Shown here: positions 50,952-61,100 of the stretch, one piece after another | Numbering within the stretch: position 1 is the first letter of the stretch | Layout of the letters: each line of letters opens with the position of its first letter | Program-made: the position numbers and the translations under genes | Notes under the pieces: model-generated | What the model was told of the DNA's origin: nothing | What the model saw: the letters and a program-made list of their open reading frames with translations, nothing else | The model's database searches: none | DNA from: Niabella sp. | Lineage (GTDB): Bacteria > Bacteroidota > Bacteroidia > Chitinophagales > Chitinophagaceae | NCBI RefSeq assembly: GCF_030150205.1 | Contig: NZ_JASLGT010000004.1 | Span: 1 to 64,000 of the forward strand | DNA: 64,000 nucleotides | Direction: 5' to 3'

Positions 50952-51455
50952 CTATTGTCTTTGGAAATTGTAAACAATGTAAATGGTTTTTCCCTCAAAG
51001 GAAATAGGGGACTGCGCAATAAAGTGATCTTTTCCGGAAGAAGTAACTTCCATTGAGTATCCTTCTGCAACGTTCTTGGATTGGTTCTTTTTCAATCCAT
51101 CTACTCGTTTGAAATTGAGGTTTGTAACGCCATTGCTGTTGCGGGTCGACCATAAGATCTGGCGGGGGCCTGCGGAACAATCCTGTCCGTTGATCGTATA
51201 GCTTCCGTAGCCGTTGTTGGGAAAGGTCCAAACGCTGCCTTCAAAACATTTAAGCGCTACATCATCAAAGGCTTCAACTTTAAGATTCTTTGTATCTGTA
51301 CCTTCAACACTGGTGCCGGTTACCACCCAGGTACCTTTAAAATCCTGGCGCGGAACGGTTGTGGAAGCGCTTTTTTTACTATTGGAGCAGGCAGTGCCTA
51401 TAACAGAAACGGTAATCAGAAGCAGGACGATTTGTGAAATTCTTTTCATAATCAA
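50952..51455 (-). CDS. Lipocalin-like lipoprotein
   Basis: A 167-residue (or 165 from the second ATG) lipoprotein with the signal segment IVLLLITVSVIGTAC and a lipidated Cys, followed by a Ser/Lys-rich linker. The mature domain has the small-lipocalin pattern DFKGTWVVTGTSVEG at its start, aromatic strands (SVWTFPNNGYGSYTI) and a closing strand IYIVYNFQRQ. The G-T-W near the start is the usual lipocalin hallmark. Probably a periplasm-facing protein of unknown ligand. The terminator is at 50894. Confidence 0.75.
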   Translation of the reverse strand: MIMKRISQIVLLLITVSVIGTACSNSKKSASTTVPRQDFKGTWVVTGTSVEGTDTKNLKVEAFDDVALKCFEGSVWTFPNNGYGSYTINGQDCSAGPRQILWSTRNSNGVTNLNFKRVDGLKKNQSKNVAEGYSMEVTSSGKDHFIAQSPISFEGKTIYIVYNFQRQ

Positions 51456-51588
51456 TGTTTTTATGCTTTATGCAATTGAAATGCCAAATTTTGAGGGATA
51501 GACGGTACACTTCAAAGAAAGGTTCGGTGCAAGCTGTTAAAAAGGGCAGCAAAGGGGAAATAAAGCTGTATTAGTTAATCAGGATCAA

Positions 51589-51927
51589 TCAGATCTTAAA
51601 AACAGATTGCGTAAGGATCCATTTTTCACCGGGGTTCGCAGAGGGCAGGGCCTGCTGATAGTTCCACATCAGTTCCTCCCATTCCTGAACCTTTGCATTT
51701 TGCGCATCGGCGGCCTGCTTTTTTTCAAATGAAAATTCCGGCCCGGCTTCAATAATCATAAATAAGCGGTTCTCCACCCTGAAAATTTCCATATGACGGA
51801 TGCCCGAATCCCGGATGCTTTGCAGGATTTCAGGCCATACGGCCTGATGATACGCTTCATATTCAGCAATGAGTACCGGATCGTTCTTTAAATCCAGGGC
51901 AAGGCAATATCTATTTAATGTTTCCAT
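51589..51927 (-). CDS. L-rhamnose mutarotase family protein (DUF718)
   Basis: A 112-residue stand-alone member of the RhaM/DUF718 family, which speeds interconversion of alpha and beta anomers of L-rhamnose or L-fucose. It shows YCLALDLKNDPVLIAEYEAY, HQAVWPEIL with the conserved His and Trp, GIRHMEIFRVENRLFMIIE and a tail EKWILTQSVFKI. It is distinct in sequence from the mutarotase domain fused to the beta-helix enzyme at 27211. No sugar-catabolic gene adjoins it; its upstream neighbour on the same strand is the E1 dehydrogenase. Confidence 0.88.
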   Translation of the reverse strand: METLNRYCLALDLKNDPVLIAEYEAYHQAVWPEILQSIRDSGIRHMEIFRVENRLFMIIEAGPEFSFEKKQAADAQNAKVQEWEELMWNYQQALPSANPGEKWILTQSVFKI

Positions 51928-52007
51928 TTTCTGATTTCTGACAAACTTACTAAAATACGAAAGCCCGTTAATGGCCGAACCTGGAACGTTAAACCTGAAA
52001 CGAAAAA

Positions 52008-54395
52008 TTACTCCCGCATCATATCAATCAGCACTGCAGCAATCTCTTCTGCATTGGGCTTACTGAAATAATCACCGTCGCTTCCATAACCGGGGCGGTG
52101 CTCCTTAGCCGTGATGGTGCGTGGAGCCACATCCAGGTAACGGTAGCCACCTTGCTCTTCCATTACTTTATTAAACATATAGGCCGCCGCGCCTCCCGGT
52201 ACATCCTCGTCAATAAAAATAATGCGGTTGGTTTTTTTCAGCGAGTCTAAAATACGATGATGAATGTCAAATGGCAACAGGGTCTGTACGTCAATCAGTT
52301 CGCAGCTGATGCCCCGTGATGCAATTTTCTGAAGGGCATCCTGTATGATGCGCAGGGTAGAGCCATAGCTTACAATGGTAATATCTTTACCCTCCTGCAA
52401 GATCTCCGGTACGCCCAGCGCTACGGTCATCGTGTCCAGGTTTTCCGGAAGCCGTTCTTTCAGCCGGTAGCCGTTCAAACTTTCAACGATCAGTCCGGGG
52501 TCGTTGCTTTGCAGCAAGGTATTATACATGCCTGCAGCCTGCACCATATTGCGGGGCACACAAATATGTATGCCTCTCAGGGAGTTGATGATCATACCCA
52601 TGGGCGATCCGCTGTGCCAGATACCTTCCAGGCGGTGTCCCCTGCTGCGGATAATGATCGGGCAAAACTGCTGTCCGCCGGTGCGGTATTGCAGCGAGGC
52701 CACGTCGTCGGTTAATGGCTGTAATCCATATACCAGGTAATCGAGGTACTGGATTTCGGCAATCGGCCTCAGGCCCCGTAATGCAAGCCCGATACCCCGC
52801 CCCATAATGCTGAGCTCATGAATACCGGTGTCTGAAATCCGTTCGACACCGTGTTTTTTTTGCAGGCCGGCAAATCCCTGGTTTACATCGCCGATCTGCC
52901 CCAGGTCTTCTCCAAAGGCCAGCACCTTCGGGTTGTTGGCAAAGAGCTGATCAAAATAATGGTTCAGGATCTCATACCCATTCATTACGGGCGAACTTTC
53001 GGTGATCACCGGGGCTATGGGAGGTACTTTTAAGGCACTTTTGGCGCCCTCATTGTAGAGGTTCGAATTATAAATAATGGCATTTTCCCTGCACAGTGTA
53101 TCATAATACGCCTGTACGCTGCCGGCCTTATCGCCGCAGATCAGGATGGCCCTGTATAAGGTTTGTAATACATTTTTCCGGAGCGGTTCCCGGTTGGTAA
53201 CCAGGTCCGGGATCAGTTTTTTTAACTCAGCAGCTTTTTCCGGAACGTCAAGGATCAGCTGGTTCAACAGGTTTTTGGTTTGGTCTACCTGTTCCTTAAT
53301 GGGTTTCAGATAAGCTCTCCAGGCATTGTCACGGCCTTCTTTTACATTCTTCCGGGCATCGGTCTCTATTTTTTCAAGTGTTGCTTCGTCCGCCAGGCCG
53401 TTTTTCAGGATCCATTCTTTCAGCTTTTTCAGGCAATCCCGTTCCCGTTCCCATTCCAGGCGTTCGGTAGACTTGTACCGTTCATGGCTCCCGGAAGTAC
53501 TATGCCCCTGCGGCTGTGTAAGCTCATCTACATGAAACAGTACCGGCGTATGGGTTTCCCGTGCAAGAGCGATCCCCTCATCAAAGGCTTCGATCATTCC
53601 CATATAATCCCAGCCCTGCACTTTAGAGATATAAAAACCGTTGGTGCCTTCTTCTTTTTCAAATCCTTTCAGTGCGGCCGAAATGGATCCCTTTGTCGTT
53701 TGCATTTCCCTTGGCACCGAAATTCCATATCCGTCATCCCACACAAAAATAACAAGCGGCACCTGGGCCACCCCGGCTGCATTTACGGTTTCCCAAAAAT
53801 GCCCTTCGCTGGTAGATGCATCGCCAATGGTACAAAAGCAAACCTCGTTCCCGTTATTGGATAAATTTTTAAATTGCTGCAGTTCCGGAATTTCCCGGAA
53901 ACTTTTAGAGGCATACGCCAGGCCAAAAGACCGCGGCATCTGTGCTGCCGTGGGCGCCATATCTGTAGCCGTGTTTTTGATCTCGGTAAGGTTCAGCCAG
54001 TTGCCTTCTGCATCCACATTCCGGCTGGTGTAATGGCTGTTCATCTGCCGCCCCATGCTGAACGGTTCATTATGCGGATCAGGGTCTGCATACAGCTGGG
54101 CAAAATATTGCTGTGGGGTTCCTACTCCAATGGCAAACATAAACGTCTGGTCGCGGTAATACCCGCTGCGCCAGTCGCCCGGCTTAAAAAATTTAGCCAT
54201 TGCCACCTGGGCCACTTCCTTTCCATCTCCAAAAATTCCAAATTTCGCTTTGCCGGTCAGCACTTCTCTCCGTCCAAGCAAGCTGGTTTCACGACTCAGG
54301 CAGGCAATATAATAGTCATGAAGAACGCCATCTTTGAACCGATCAAAAGAAAGCATTTCACCCGGGGTAGTAAGGTTGGAAGTTTGATTCTCCAT
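52008..54395 (-). CDS. 2-oxoacid dehydrogenase E1, alpha and beta fused (branched-chain type)
   Basis: A 795-residue E1 that combines the alpha and beta subunits in one chain. The N-terminal half has the thiamine-diphosphate-binding segment CFCTIGDASTSEGHFWE and the partner strand IFVWDDGYGISVP. The C-terminal half (from about 460) is the transketolase-like beta subunit: VLAFGEDLGQIGDVNQGF, then ISDTGIHELSIMGRGIGLAL, and IIFIDEDVPGGAAAY. Such fused E1 proteins are typical of Bacteroidota and are usually assigned to branched-chain 2-oxoacid decarboxylation. It would feed isovaleryl-CoA into the dehydrogenase at 18894. E2 and E3 genes are not in the window. Confidence 0.9.
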   Translation of the reverse strand: MENQTSNLTTPGEMLSFDRFKDGVLHDYYIACLSRETSLLGRREVLTGKAKFGIFGDGKEVAQVAMAKFFKPGDWRSGYYRDQTFMFAIGVGTPQQYFAQLYADPDPHNEPFSMGRQMNSHYTSRNVDAEGNWLNLTEIKNTATDMAPTAAQMPRSFGLAYASKSFREIPELQQFKNLSNNGNEVCFCTIGDASTSEGHFWETVNAAGVAQVPLVIFVWDDGYGISVPREMQTTKGSISAALKGFEKEEGTNGFYISKVQGWDYMGMIEAFDEGIALARETHTPVLFHVDELTQPQGHSTSGSHERYKSTERLEWERERDCLKKLKEWILKNGLADEATLEKIETDARKNVKEGRDNAWRAYLKPIKEQVDQTKNLLNQLILDVPEKAAELKKLIPDLVTNREPLRKNVLQTLYRAILICGDKAGSVQAYYDTLCRENAIIYNSNLYNEGAKSALKVPPIAPVITESSPVMNGYEILNHYFDQLFANNPKVLAFGEDLGQIGDVNQGFAGLQKKHGVERISDTGIHELSIMGRGIGLALRGLRPIAEIQYLDYLVYGLQPLTDDVASLQYRTGGQQFCPIIIRSRGHRLEGIWHSGSPMGMIINSLRGIHICVPRNMVQAAGMYNTLLQSNDPGLIVESLNGYRLKERLPENLDTMTVALGVPEILQEGKDITIVSYGSTLRIIQDALQKIASRGISCELIDVQTLLPFDIHHRILDSLKKTNRIIFIDEDVPGGAAAYMFNKVMEEQGGYRYLDVAPRTITAKEHRPGYGSDGDYFSKPNAEEIAAVLIDMMRE

Positions 54396-54488
54396 ATTGG
54401 CAAAAATAGGGATATCACAATATACTCATTGCTGAATAATTTTTCAAAGAAGCATGCAACTTTTGGAAACTGTTGAACATCTATATCG

Positions 54489-54496
54489 TAATTTTG
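54489..54496 (+). promoter_or_regulatory. -7 promoter element for the DUF1573 gene
   Basis: TAATTTTG fits the consensus TAnnTTTG exactly and lies 36 bp before the ATG at 54532. A TTTTGG stretch about 23 bp upstream may act as the -33 element. Confidence 0.55.
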
Positions 54497-54531
54497 TTGT
54501 TTTTACATCAGTCATCACAAAAAATAGCATT

Positions 54532-54921
54532 ATGAAGAAATTTTACCTTTTGGCGATTTTGTTTTTAGCGGGTTTTGCAGTAGTGTCCCAGGCGCAGGAA
54601 GCGGTACCTGCGGATCAGGTGATTAAAATGGCAAAAGAAGAATATCAGTTGGGTAAATTGAAATTTAAAGAGGGTACTACTTTTTTTATGGAGTTTACCA
54701 ATATCAGCAAGAAGCCGGTGATTGTAGAAAATGTAGTGGTAGGTTGCGGCTGTACCGTAGCAGAAAAGCCATCGGCGCCCATTATGCCGGGAAAGGTTGG
54801 AAAAATTAAGGTGGGGTATGATGCCACCGCTGCTGCTGGTAGTTCGTTTAAAAAAGATGTAACCATTAAAATAAAGGGAGCTCAGCCAAAAACGGTGTAT
54901 TTTACCGGTGAGATCATCTAA
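54532..54921 (+). CDS. DUF1573 domain exported protein
   Basis: A 129-residue protein with the signal peptide MKKFYLLAILFLAGFAVVSQ, AQ. The mature part is a single Ig-like DUF1573 domain: FEGTT-like GTTFFMEFTNISKKPVIVENV, the cysteine pair VVGCGCTVAEKP, and GKVGKIKVGYDATAAAGSSF with a final Ig strand. DUF1573 is extremely common in Bacteroidota envelopes, but its function is not established. The start is ATG 54532, directly behind a good -7 element; a terminator follows at 54963. Confidence 0.88.
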   Translation: MKKFYLLAILFLAGFAVVSQAQEAVPADQVIKMAKEEYQLGKLKFKEGTTFFMEFTNISKKPVIVENVVVGCGCTVAEKPSAPIMPGKVGKIKVGYDATAAAGSSFKKDVTIKIKGAQPKTVYFTGEII

Positions 54922-54962
54922 AGAGTTTAGTTTTTTTTAGTTTTATTGAACAGTTTCAACTT

Positions 54963-54990
54963 ATTCCATCTGCAAAGATGGAATTTTTTT
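54963..54990 (+). terminator. Terminator whose T-run is the next promoter's -7 region
   Basis: ATTCCATCT (54963-54971) pairs with AGATGGAAT (54976-54984) around GCAA, followed by six T. The last T of the run is the first base of the TATTTTTG element at 54990. Confidence 0.75.
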
Positions 54991-54997
54991 ATTTTTG
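54990..54997 (+). promoter_or_regulatory. -7 promoter element for the aminotransferase gene
   Basis: TATTTTTG fits TAnnTTTG exactly and begins at the end of the DUF1573 terminator's T-run, 18 bp before the ATG at 55015. Confidence 0.5.
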
Positions 54998-55014
54998 CCC
55001 TCTTATTTTTCAGT

Positions 55015-56211
55015 ATGCTTAGAATTTCTCAAAGAGGAGTAGATATGCCGGCTTCACCCATCCGGAAGCTGGTTCCGTATGCCGAAGCGGCAAAACGAAG
55101 GGGGATGACGGTTTACCATCTGAATATCGGCCAGCCCGATATCGAAACACCTCCGGCCATCATGCAGGCGGTGAGGGATGTAAAAATGCCGGTACTGGAA
55201 TATAGCCACAGCGCCGGGAACGAAAGTTACCGTCGCAAGCTGGTTGAATATTACAAGCGGATCGGCATCCAGGTTACCCATGAGCAGATCATGGTAACCA
55301 CCGGGGGAAGTGAGGCGATATTGTTTGCTTTTTTCGGTTGCCTGAACCCGGGAGACGAAGTCATTATTCCCGAACCTTTTTATGCCAATTACAATGGATT
55401 TGCCTGCACGGCGGGTATTAAGGTGGTGCCCATTCCTTCTTCGATTGATACGGGGTTTGCGCTGCCCCCGGCTGCGGCATTTGAGCAGGTGATTACGGAC
55501 AGAACCCGGGCGATCCTGATCTGTAATCCCAATAATCCTACGGGCTATCTTTATAGCCGGCAGGAAGTGGAAGCATTGGGTGCCATTTGTCAAAAATACC
55601 AGTTATACCTTTTTTCAGACGAAGCTTACAGAGAATTTCGTTATGCCGATACGGAATATATCAGCGCATTGCAGCTGGAAGGACTGGATGAAAATGTGGT
55701 CCTGATGGATACCATCAGCAAGCGTTATAGTGCCTGTGGGGCACGGATTGGCGCACTGGTAACCCGAAATGCAGCCGTGTATAATACTGCACTGAAGTTT
55801 GCACAGGCACGACTGAGCCCTCCCGGATTGGCGCAGGTAATGGGGGAAGCCGCCGTGGATCTTCCCGAAAACTATTTTGACGCTACCAAAGAAGAATATG
55901 AACGCCGCCGCGATTTGCTCGTGCGCCGGCTAAATGCCATGGAGGGCGTGTTTTGTCCCAACCCGGGCGGTGCCTTTTATGCAATGGCCCGTTTACCGAT
56001 TGATGATTGTGACCGGTTCTGCCAATGGCTGCTCGAGTCGTTTAGCCATAACAATCAAACGCTGATGCTGGCGCCTGCAACCGGCTTTTATGCAACTCCG
56101 GGATTGGGGGGCAATGAAGTAAGACTGGCGTACGTATTAAATACGGATGCCATCGATGCTGCAATGGATTGCCTGGAACAGGCTTTAAAAGAATATCCTG
56201 GTAAACGCTAA
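55015..56211 (+). CDS. Class I/II pyridoxal-phosphate aminotransferase
   Basis: A 398-residue fold-type I aminotransferase. It has the N-terminal SPIRKLVPYAEAAKRRGMTV with HLNIGQPDIETPPAI, the cofactor region MVTTGGSEAILFAFFGC, and ILICNPNNPTGYLYS with the Asn that contacts PLP. SDEAYREFRY carries the PLP-ring Asp and Tyr. The Schiff-base Lys is in DTISKRYSACGARIGAL. Proteins of this type are annotated as aspartate or aromatic aminotransferases; the substrate is not predictable here. I start it at ATG 55015; the frame is open to 54946, but that region is the terminator and promoter. Confidence 0.92.
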   Translation: MLRISQRGVDMPASPIRKLVPYAEAAKRRGMTVYHLNIGQPDIETPPAIMQAVRDVKMPVLEYSHSAGNESYRRKLVEYYKRIGIQVTHEQIMVTTGGSEAILFAFFGCLNPGDEVIIPEPFYANYNGFACTAGIKVVPIPSSIDTGFALPPAAAFEQVITDRTRAILICNPNNPTGYLYSRQEVEALGAICQKYQLYLFSDEAYREFRYADTEYISALQLEGLDENVVLMDTISKRYSACGARIGALVTRNAAVYNTALKFAQARLSPPGLAQVMGEAAVDLPENYFDATKEEYERRRDLLVRRLNAMEGVFCPNPGGAFYAMARLPIDDCDRFCQWLLESFSHNNQTLMLAPATGFYATPGLGGNEVRLAYVLNTDAIDAAMDCLEQALKEYPGKR

Positions 56212-56238
56212 GATGGCATCTCCCAAATAAAAAATTTC

Positions 56239-56265
56239 AAGCCCTGGTCAACAGGGCTTTTTTTA
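56239..56265 (+). terminator. Intrinsic terminator after the aminotransferase gene
   Basis: AAGCCCTG (56239-56246) pairs with CAGGGCTT (56252-56259) around GTCAA, followed by a T-run. Confidence 0.85.
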
Positions 56266-56519
56266 TATAGTACAGCGTCAAAGCGCGCGTCGGTTATAGG
56301 TATTTGTAAAAAATATAATGTATTTGCTTTCGTGATAAATGTCTCATAAAAGGCAGAAAAACGCCGATTATTTATATTATAAAATAAATTATATAAATAA
56401 AATATTTAGTTTTTGTAATTATTTTGATTTTTCGTTCATATTTTTGGTGAACAAACAGTCTGTTTATTATTTTATTCGTATTTTTTACTTGATAATTTGA
56501 AATATTAAATATATATAAC
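56266..56519. other. AT-rich leader before the ammonium transporter gene
   Basis: About 250 bp of very AT-rich DNA (runs such as TATTATAAAATAAATTATAT near 56373) with no frame and no confident TAnnTTTG element. It probably holds the amt promoter and possibly a nitrogen-responsive site that I cannot name. Confidence 0.4.
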
Positions 56520-57845
56520 ATGTCAATGACTCGAAAACTAGCTATTATCCCTTTTGCATTGTTGATCCTGATTGTAATCCTCAGTTTAGCGTTTGGTCAT
56601 AATCCGACCGAAATAAAGCAATTCGCTGAAATCAATTCCGGCGATACGGCGTGGATGCTGACCTCGGCAGCCCTGGTACTGATCATGACGCCCGGCCTGG
56701 CTTTTTTCTACGGCGGAATGGTGAAAAAGAAAAATGTGATTTCAACCATGTTGCAGAGTTTTATCTGCATGGCGATTGTTTCCATTATCTGGGTGGTTTT
56801 CGGATTTAGCCTGGCCTTTGGCGATTCTATCGGTGGTTTTATTGGCAACCCGGGTACTTTTTTCCTGATGAACGGGGTGCTGGAACATAAGCCCTGGGCA
56901 CTGGCTCCCACGGTACCGCTGGTGGTGTTTGCGTTTTTCCAGTTGAAATTTGCCATCATTACACCGGCATTGGTAACCGGCGCATTCTCGGAGCGCATCC
57001 GGTTTACTTCCTATATTTTCTTTATCTGCCTGTTTATTATTTTTATTTATTGCCCGCTGGCGCATGCCACCTGGCACCCGGACGGATTCCTGGCTAAGCT
57101 GGGCGTACTTGATTTTGCCGGGGGCACTGTGGTGCATATGAGCGCAGGTCTGGCTGCATTGGCAGGCGCCATTTATTTAAAAAAACGGACGGATACCGGT
57201 GAGAACAAACCCGCCCGGATCACGTATGTATTATTAGGTACTGGTTTACTTTGGTTCGGCTGGTTTGGATTCAACGGTGGATCTGCAATGGCCGCCAACG
57301 CGCTGGCCGCCTCTGCATTGGCGACTACAGCAGTGGCCTCCGGTGCTGCGGCGTTTGCCTGGGTCATTTTTGATGCACTGCGGGGCAAAAAGCCTTCCGC
57401 AATGGGTACCAGCATCGGTGCCGTTGTAGGATTGGTTGCCATTACCCCTGCTGCGGGCTTTGTAAGTTTACCCCATGCACTGGTAATAGGAGTGGTGGCC
57501 GCCATTATCAGCAATATGATGGTGGAATGGAGAACAAAAACCGGAATCGACGATACATTGGATGTATTCCCCTGTCATGGTGTGGGTGGAATGGTTGGTA
57601 TGTTGCTGACGGGTGTTTTTGCCAATAAGGCGATCAATACGGCAAACGCTACCGGTAATGGGTTGTTCTTTGGTGAAACCAAGTTATTCACCACCCATGT
57701 GTTGGTGCTGTTGGGGGTGATCGTTTTTGTACTGGCCGCTTCGTTCATTCTTTTGAAAATAACAGACCTCATCACACCGCTGCGTGCCAGTGAAGATGAA
57801 GAGCTGGAAGGGCTGGACCGGTCTCAGCACGGAGAAAGCTTATAA
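56520..57845 (+). CDS. amt: Ammonium transporter (Amt/MEP/Rh family)
   Basis: A 441-residue ammonium channel with an N-terminal signal-like hydrophobic segment and 11 membrane helices. Typical segments are WMLTSAALVLIMTPGLAFFYGGMV at the start, and the first pore His in GGTVVHMSAGLAALAGAIYL. Also present are LWFGWFGFNGGSA and the twin His in FPCHGVGGMVGMLLTGVF. The C-terminal cytoplasmic tail (LRASEDEELEGLDRSQHGESL) is the region that in other Amt proteins contacts the PII regulator. No PII (glnK) gene is adjacent, although amt and glnK are often paired elsewhere. Confidence 0.96.
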   Translation: MSMTRKLAIIPFALLILIVILSLAFGHNPTEIKQFAEINSGDTAWMLTSAALVLIMTPGLAFFYGGMVKKKNVISTMLQSFICMAIVSIIWVVFGFSLAFGDSIGGFIGNPGTFFLMNGVLEHKPWALAPTVPLVVFAFFQLKFAIITPALVTGAFSERIRFTSYIFFICLFIIFIYCPLAHATWHPDGFLAKLGVLDFAGGTVVHMSAGLAALAGAIYLKKRTDTGENKPARITYVLLGTGLLWFGWFGFNGGSAMAANALAASALATTAVASGAAAFAWVIFDALRGKKPSAMGTSIGAVVGLVAITPAAGFVSLPHALVIGVVAAIISNMMVEWRTKTGIDDTLDVFPCHGVGGMVGMLLTGVFANKAINTANATGNGLFFGETKLFTTHVLVLLGVIVFVLAASFILLKITDLITPLRASEDEELEGLDRSQHGESL

Positions 57846-58172
57846 ACACCATATCCAAAGGATGGTCGCTGTGCGGCGACTTCGTAGGAGACCGGCCTGG
57901 TCTCCTACACTATTTTTAGCGTATACTGTTAAATGGAAACAAACTTTGTGTGCATTTAGGATGATCAGATAGCCGCCGATGCGCAGGCAGAGGAATGTTT
58001 AACCGGTTTACACCTGGTCTTCAGGCACCCGCTTGCGGGTTGTTTTAATCATTAGACTTAAAGGACGTATCCGCGCATTAGCGGCTGTTCTATGAATGGT
58101 TTTCCCGGTTGTAGGGCAATGAATCTATAGAAACGGATTATTTTTCCTATTTTCCTGAAAATTTCTTTGCGA
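57846..58172. other. Intergenic region with two hairpins
   Basis: No gene is seen in these 327 bp. A strong hairpin, GTAGGAGACC (57884-57893) with GGTCTCCTAC (57899-57908), lies 40 bp after amt and may be a REP-like element or terminator. A second, ACCCGC-TT-GCGGGT (58027-58040) followed by TGTTTT, looks like a terminator. Confidence 0.5.
58027..58046 (+). terminator. Small hairpin with T-run
   Basis: ACCCGC and GCGGGT pair over a two-base loop and are followed by TGTTTT. It lies between amt and the amidohydrolase genes. Confidence 0.45.
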
Positions 58173-61100
58173 ATGAAAAAATTGCTCCTGCTGCCAGTGA
58201 GCTGGCTGCTGACGCTGACTGCTACTGCCCAAACTACGTTCCCGGTAAATGGAGTAGCAGACCCCCGGTCGGGCAGTTATGCCTTTATAAATGCTACGAT
58301 TGTTAAGGATCCGGCAACTACCTTGCAAAATGCCACATTACTCGTAAAAGAGGGAAAAGTGGTAAGTGTGGGTAGCAATGCCCTTCCCGCGGATGCGGTG
58401 GTGATCGATTGTAAAGGGAAATATATTTATCCATCCCTCATTGATATGTACAGCGATTATGGCGTATCGCAACGCACCGCAGATTTAGTATTCGATTATA
58501 CCGTACCCCAGCAGTTCAACAGTGCCACAAAGGGCGCCTACAACTGGAACCAGGCCATTAAAACGGAGGTGAATGCCGCCGATCTTTTTAGTACAGACGA
58601 CGCAACGGCACAGCCCTTACGGGAACTGGGTTTTGGAACCGTTTTAGTACATCAGAAGGATGGAATTGCCAGGGGAACCGGTGTGCTTACTACGTTGTCT
58701 GCAAAAAAAGAGAACCTGACCATTATAAAGGAAAAGGCCGCGGCCTTTTATTCATTTAAGAAGGGAACATCCAAACAAAGCTATCCCTCCAGTACGATGG
58801 GCGCTGTAGCGTTGTTACGGCAAAATTACCTGGATGCACAATGGTATAAGACCCGGCCGGAAAAAGAAGGCATTAATAAAACCCTGGAAGCATGGAATGC
58901 GATACAGGCGTTGCCCCAGATCTTTGAAACCTCCGATAAATGGGCGGGTTTACAGGCAGACCGGGTCGGCGATGAGTTCGGCGTACAATATATTATAAAG
59001 GGAGGAGGAAATGAATACCAGCGGATCAATGAAATTGAGGCGACCAAGGCACCCTATATTCTCCCGCTGAATTTTCCGGATGCCCAAAAAGTAGAAGACC
59101 CCGCGGATGCTCGGTTTGTGGCATGGAAGGACCTGGCACATTGGGAACTGGCGCCCACCAACCCGGCGGCCTTTGAAAAACAAAAGATCCCGTTTGCCCT
59201 CACGGCCGCTGATCTGAAGGATCTGAAAACCTTCTGGCCGAATCTCCGGAAAGCCATCCTGGCAGGACTTTCGAAGAAAACGGCGCTGGAAGCACTAACG
59301 ACTACACCGGCGGCGTTTTTGAAAATAGGAGATAAGGTGGGCCGCCTGGAACCCGGTTACCTGGCCAATTTCCTGATCACGAATGGTGATCTTTTTGCAG
59401 AAAAAACCACCTTGTTAGAAAACTGGATCCAGGGCGAGCGTTATGATATCAACGCAAAAAACAGTACGGAATTAAAGGGGCTTTATACTTTGAATATTAC
59501 CGGGGCCAATGGAAGCACGCAATACGAACTGGAAGTAAAAAGCAACAGTCTGGCTACCGTGAAAACAACGGAAGCGCTCACCACCAAATTCAGCTCAGAT
59601 GGCAACCTGGTATCGCTGAGTTTCTCTTTAAAACCTACCACTAAAATAATAGGAACAGGTCAAAAAGATTCTGTTTTTGAAAACCGGCAGGCGGGTGCAT
59701 TGATCCGGTTAAGTGGCGTTAATTATGGTTATAACTGGCAGGGAGTAGGTTCCAGCGAAAAAGGAACGCCGGTAAGCTGGGTAGCAACATTGACGAAAGA
59801 AACGGTAACTGGAAAAGATTCGTCCCGCCAGACCTGGGAAAAACCGGAAACGCTCATCGTATATCCCTTCAGCAGTTATGGAAATGCCCGGCTGCCGCAG
59901 CAGGAAACGATCCTTATAAAAAATGCAACGGTATGGACCAATGAAGCCGGAGGTAAACAGGAGCAAACGGATGTACTGGTAAAAAGCGGCAAAATTACAC
60001 AAATAGGAAAAGGGATTTCCGCTACCGGTGCACGGGTGATCGATGGTACCGGCAAACACCTTACACCGGGCATCATCGATGAACACTCACATATCGCCGT
60101 ATTTTCTATAAATGAGGGCGCACAGTCCGTTACTTCAGAGGTGCGGATCGGTGACAATATGAATCCGGAGGATATCAATATTTACCGGCAGCTGAGTGGT
60201 GGCGTAACAACGTCGCAGATCCTGCACGGGTCGGCCAACACCATCGGGGGACAAAGCCAGCTGATCAAACTGCGCTGGGGGGCGGATGCCGAAGGCCTCA
60301 AGTTTAAAGACGCTGATCCGTTTATCAAATTTGCGTTGGGTGAAAATGTAAAACGTACCACCGTAACACAGGGAAACAACCGGTACCCGGATACGCGCAT
60401 GGGGGTGTATGAAGTGTTGAATGATGCTTTCCAGCGGGCAAGGGATTATGAAAAGGCGCTGAAATCCGGTGATAAAACCGTCCGGCGCGACCTGGAGCTG
60501 GATGCCCTGGTAGAAATACTGAACAGGAAGCGGTTTATTACCTGTCATAGCTATGTACAGAGTGAAATATTGGGGCTCATGAACATAGCGGATAAATATG
60601 GGTTTAAGGTAAATACCTTCACCCATGTACTGGAAGGATATAAAGTAGCAGACCGCATCCGGCAACACGGGGCAACTGTATCTACCTTTTCAGACTGGTG
60701 GGCTTATAAGAATGAGGTGCAGGATGCCATTCCTTATAATGCTGCGCTCATGCAGCAACTGGGGCTGAATGTTTGCATTAACAGCGATGATCCGGAAATG
60801 GCCCGGAGGCTTAACCAGGAAGCTGCCAAAACGATTAAATACGGAGGCGTTTCAGAAGAAGATGCGCTGAAAATGGTAACGCTGAATCCTGCAAAGGCCC
60901 TGCATATCGATAACCGGGTGGGGAGCATTAAAGTTGGAAAAGACGCCGACCTGGTGTTATGGAGTGATCATCCATTGAGTATTTATGCCCGCGCAATGTA
61001 TACATTGGTAGATGGGGCCGTCTACTTTAACCGGGAGCAGGACCGGGAATCGCGGGTACAGGCCGCCGCCGAACGCAACCGGCTGCTGCAAAAAATGCTG

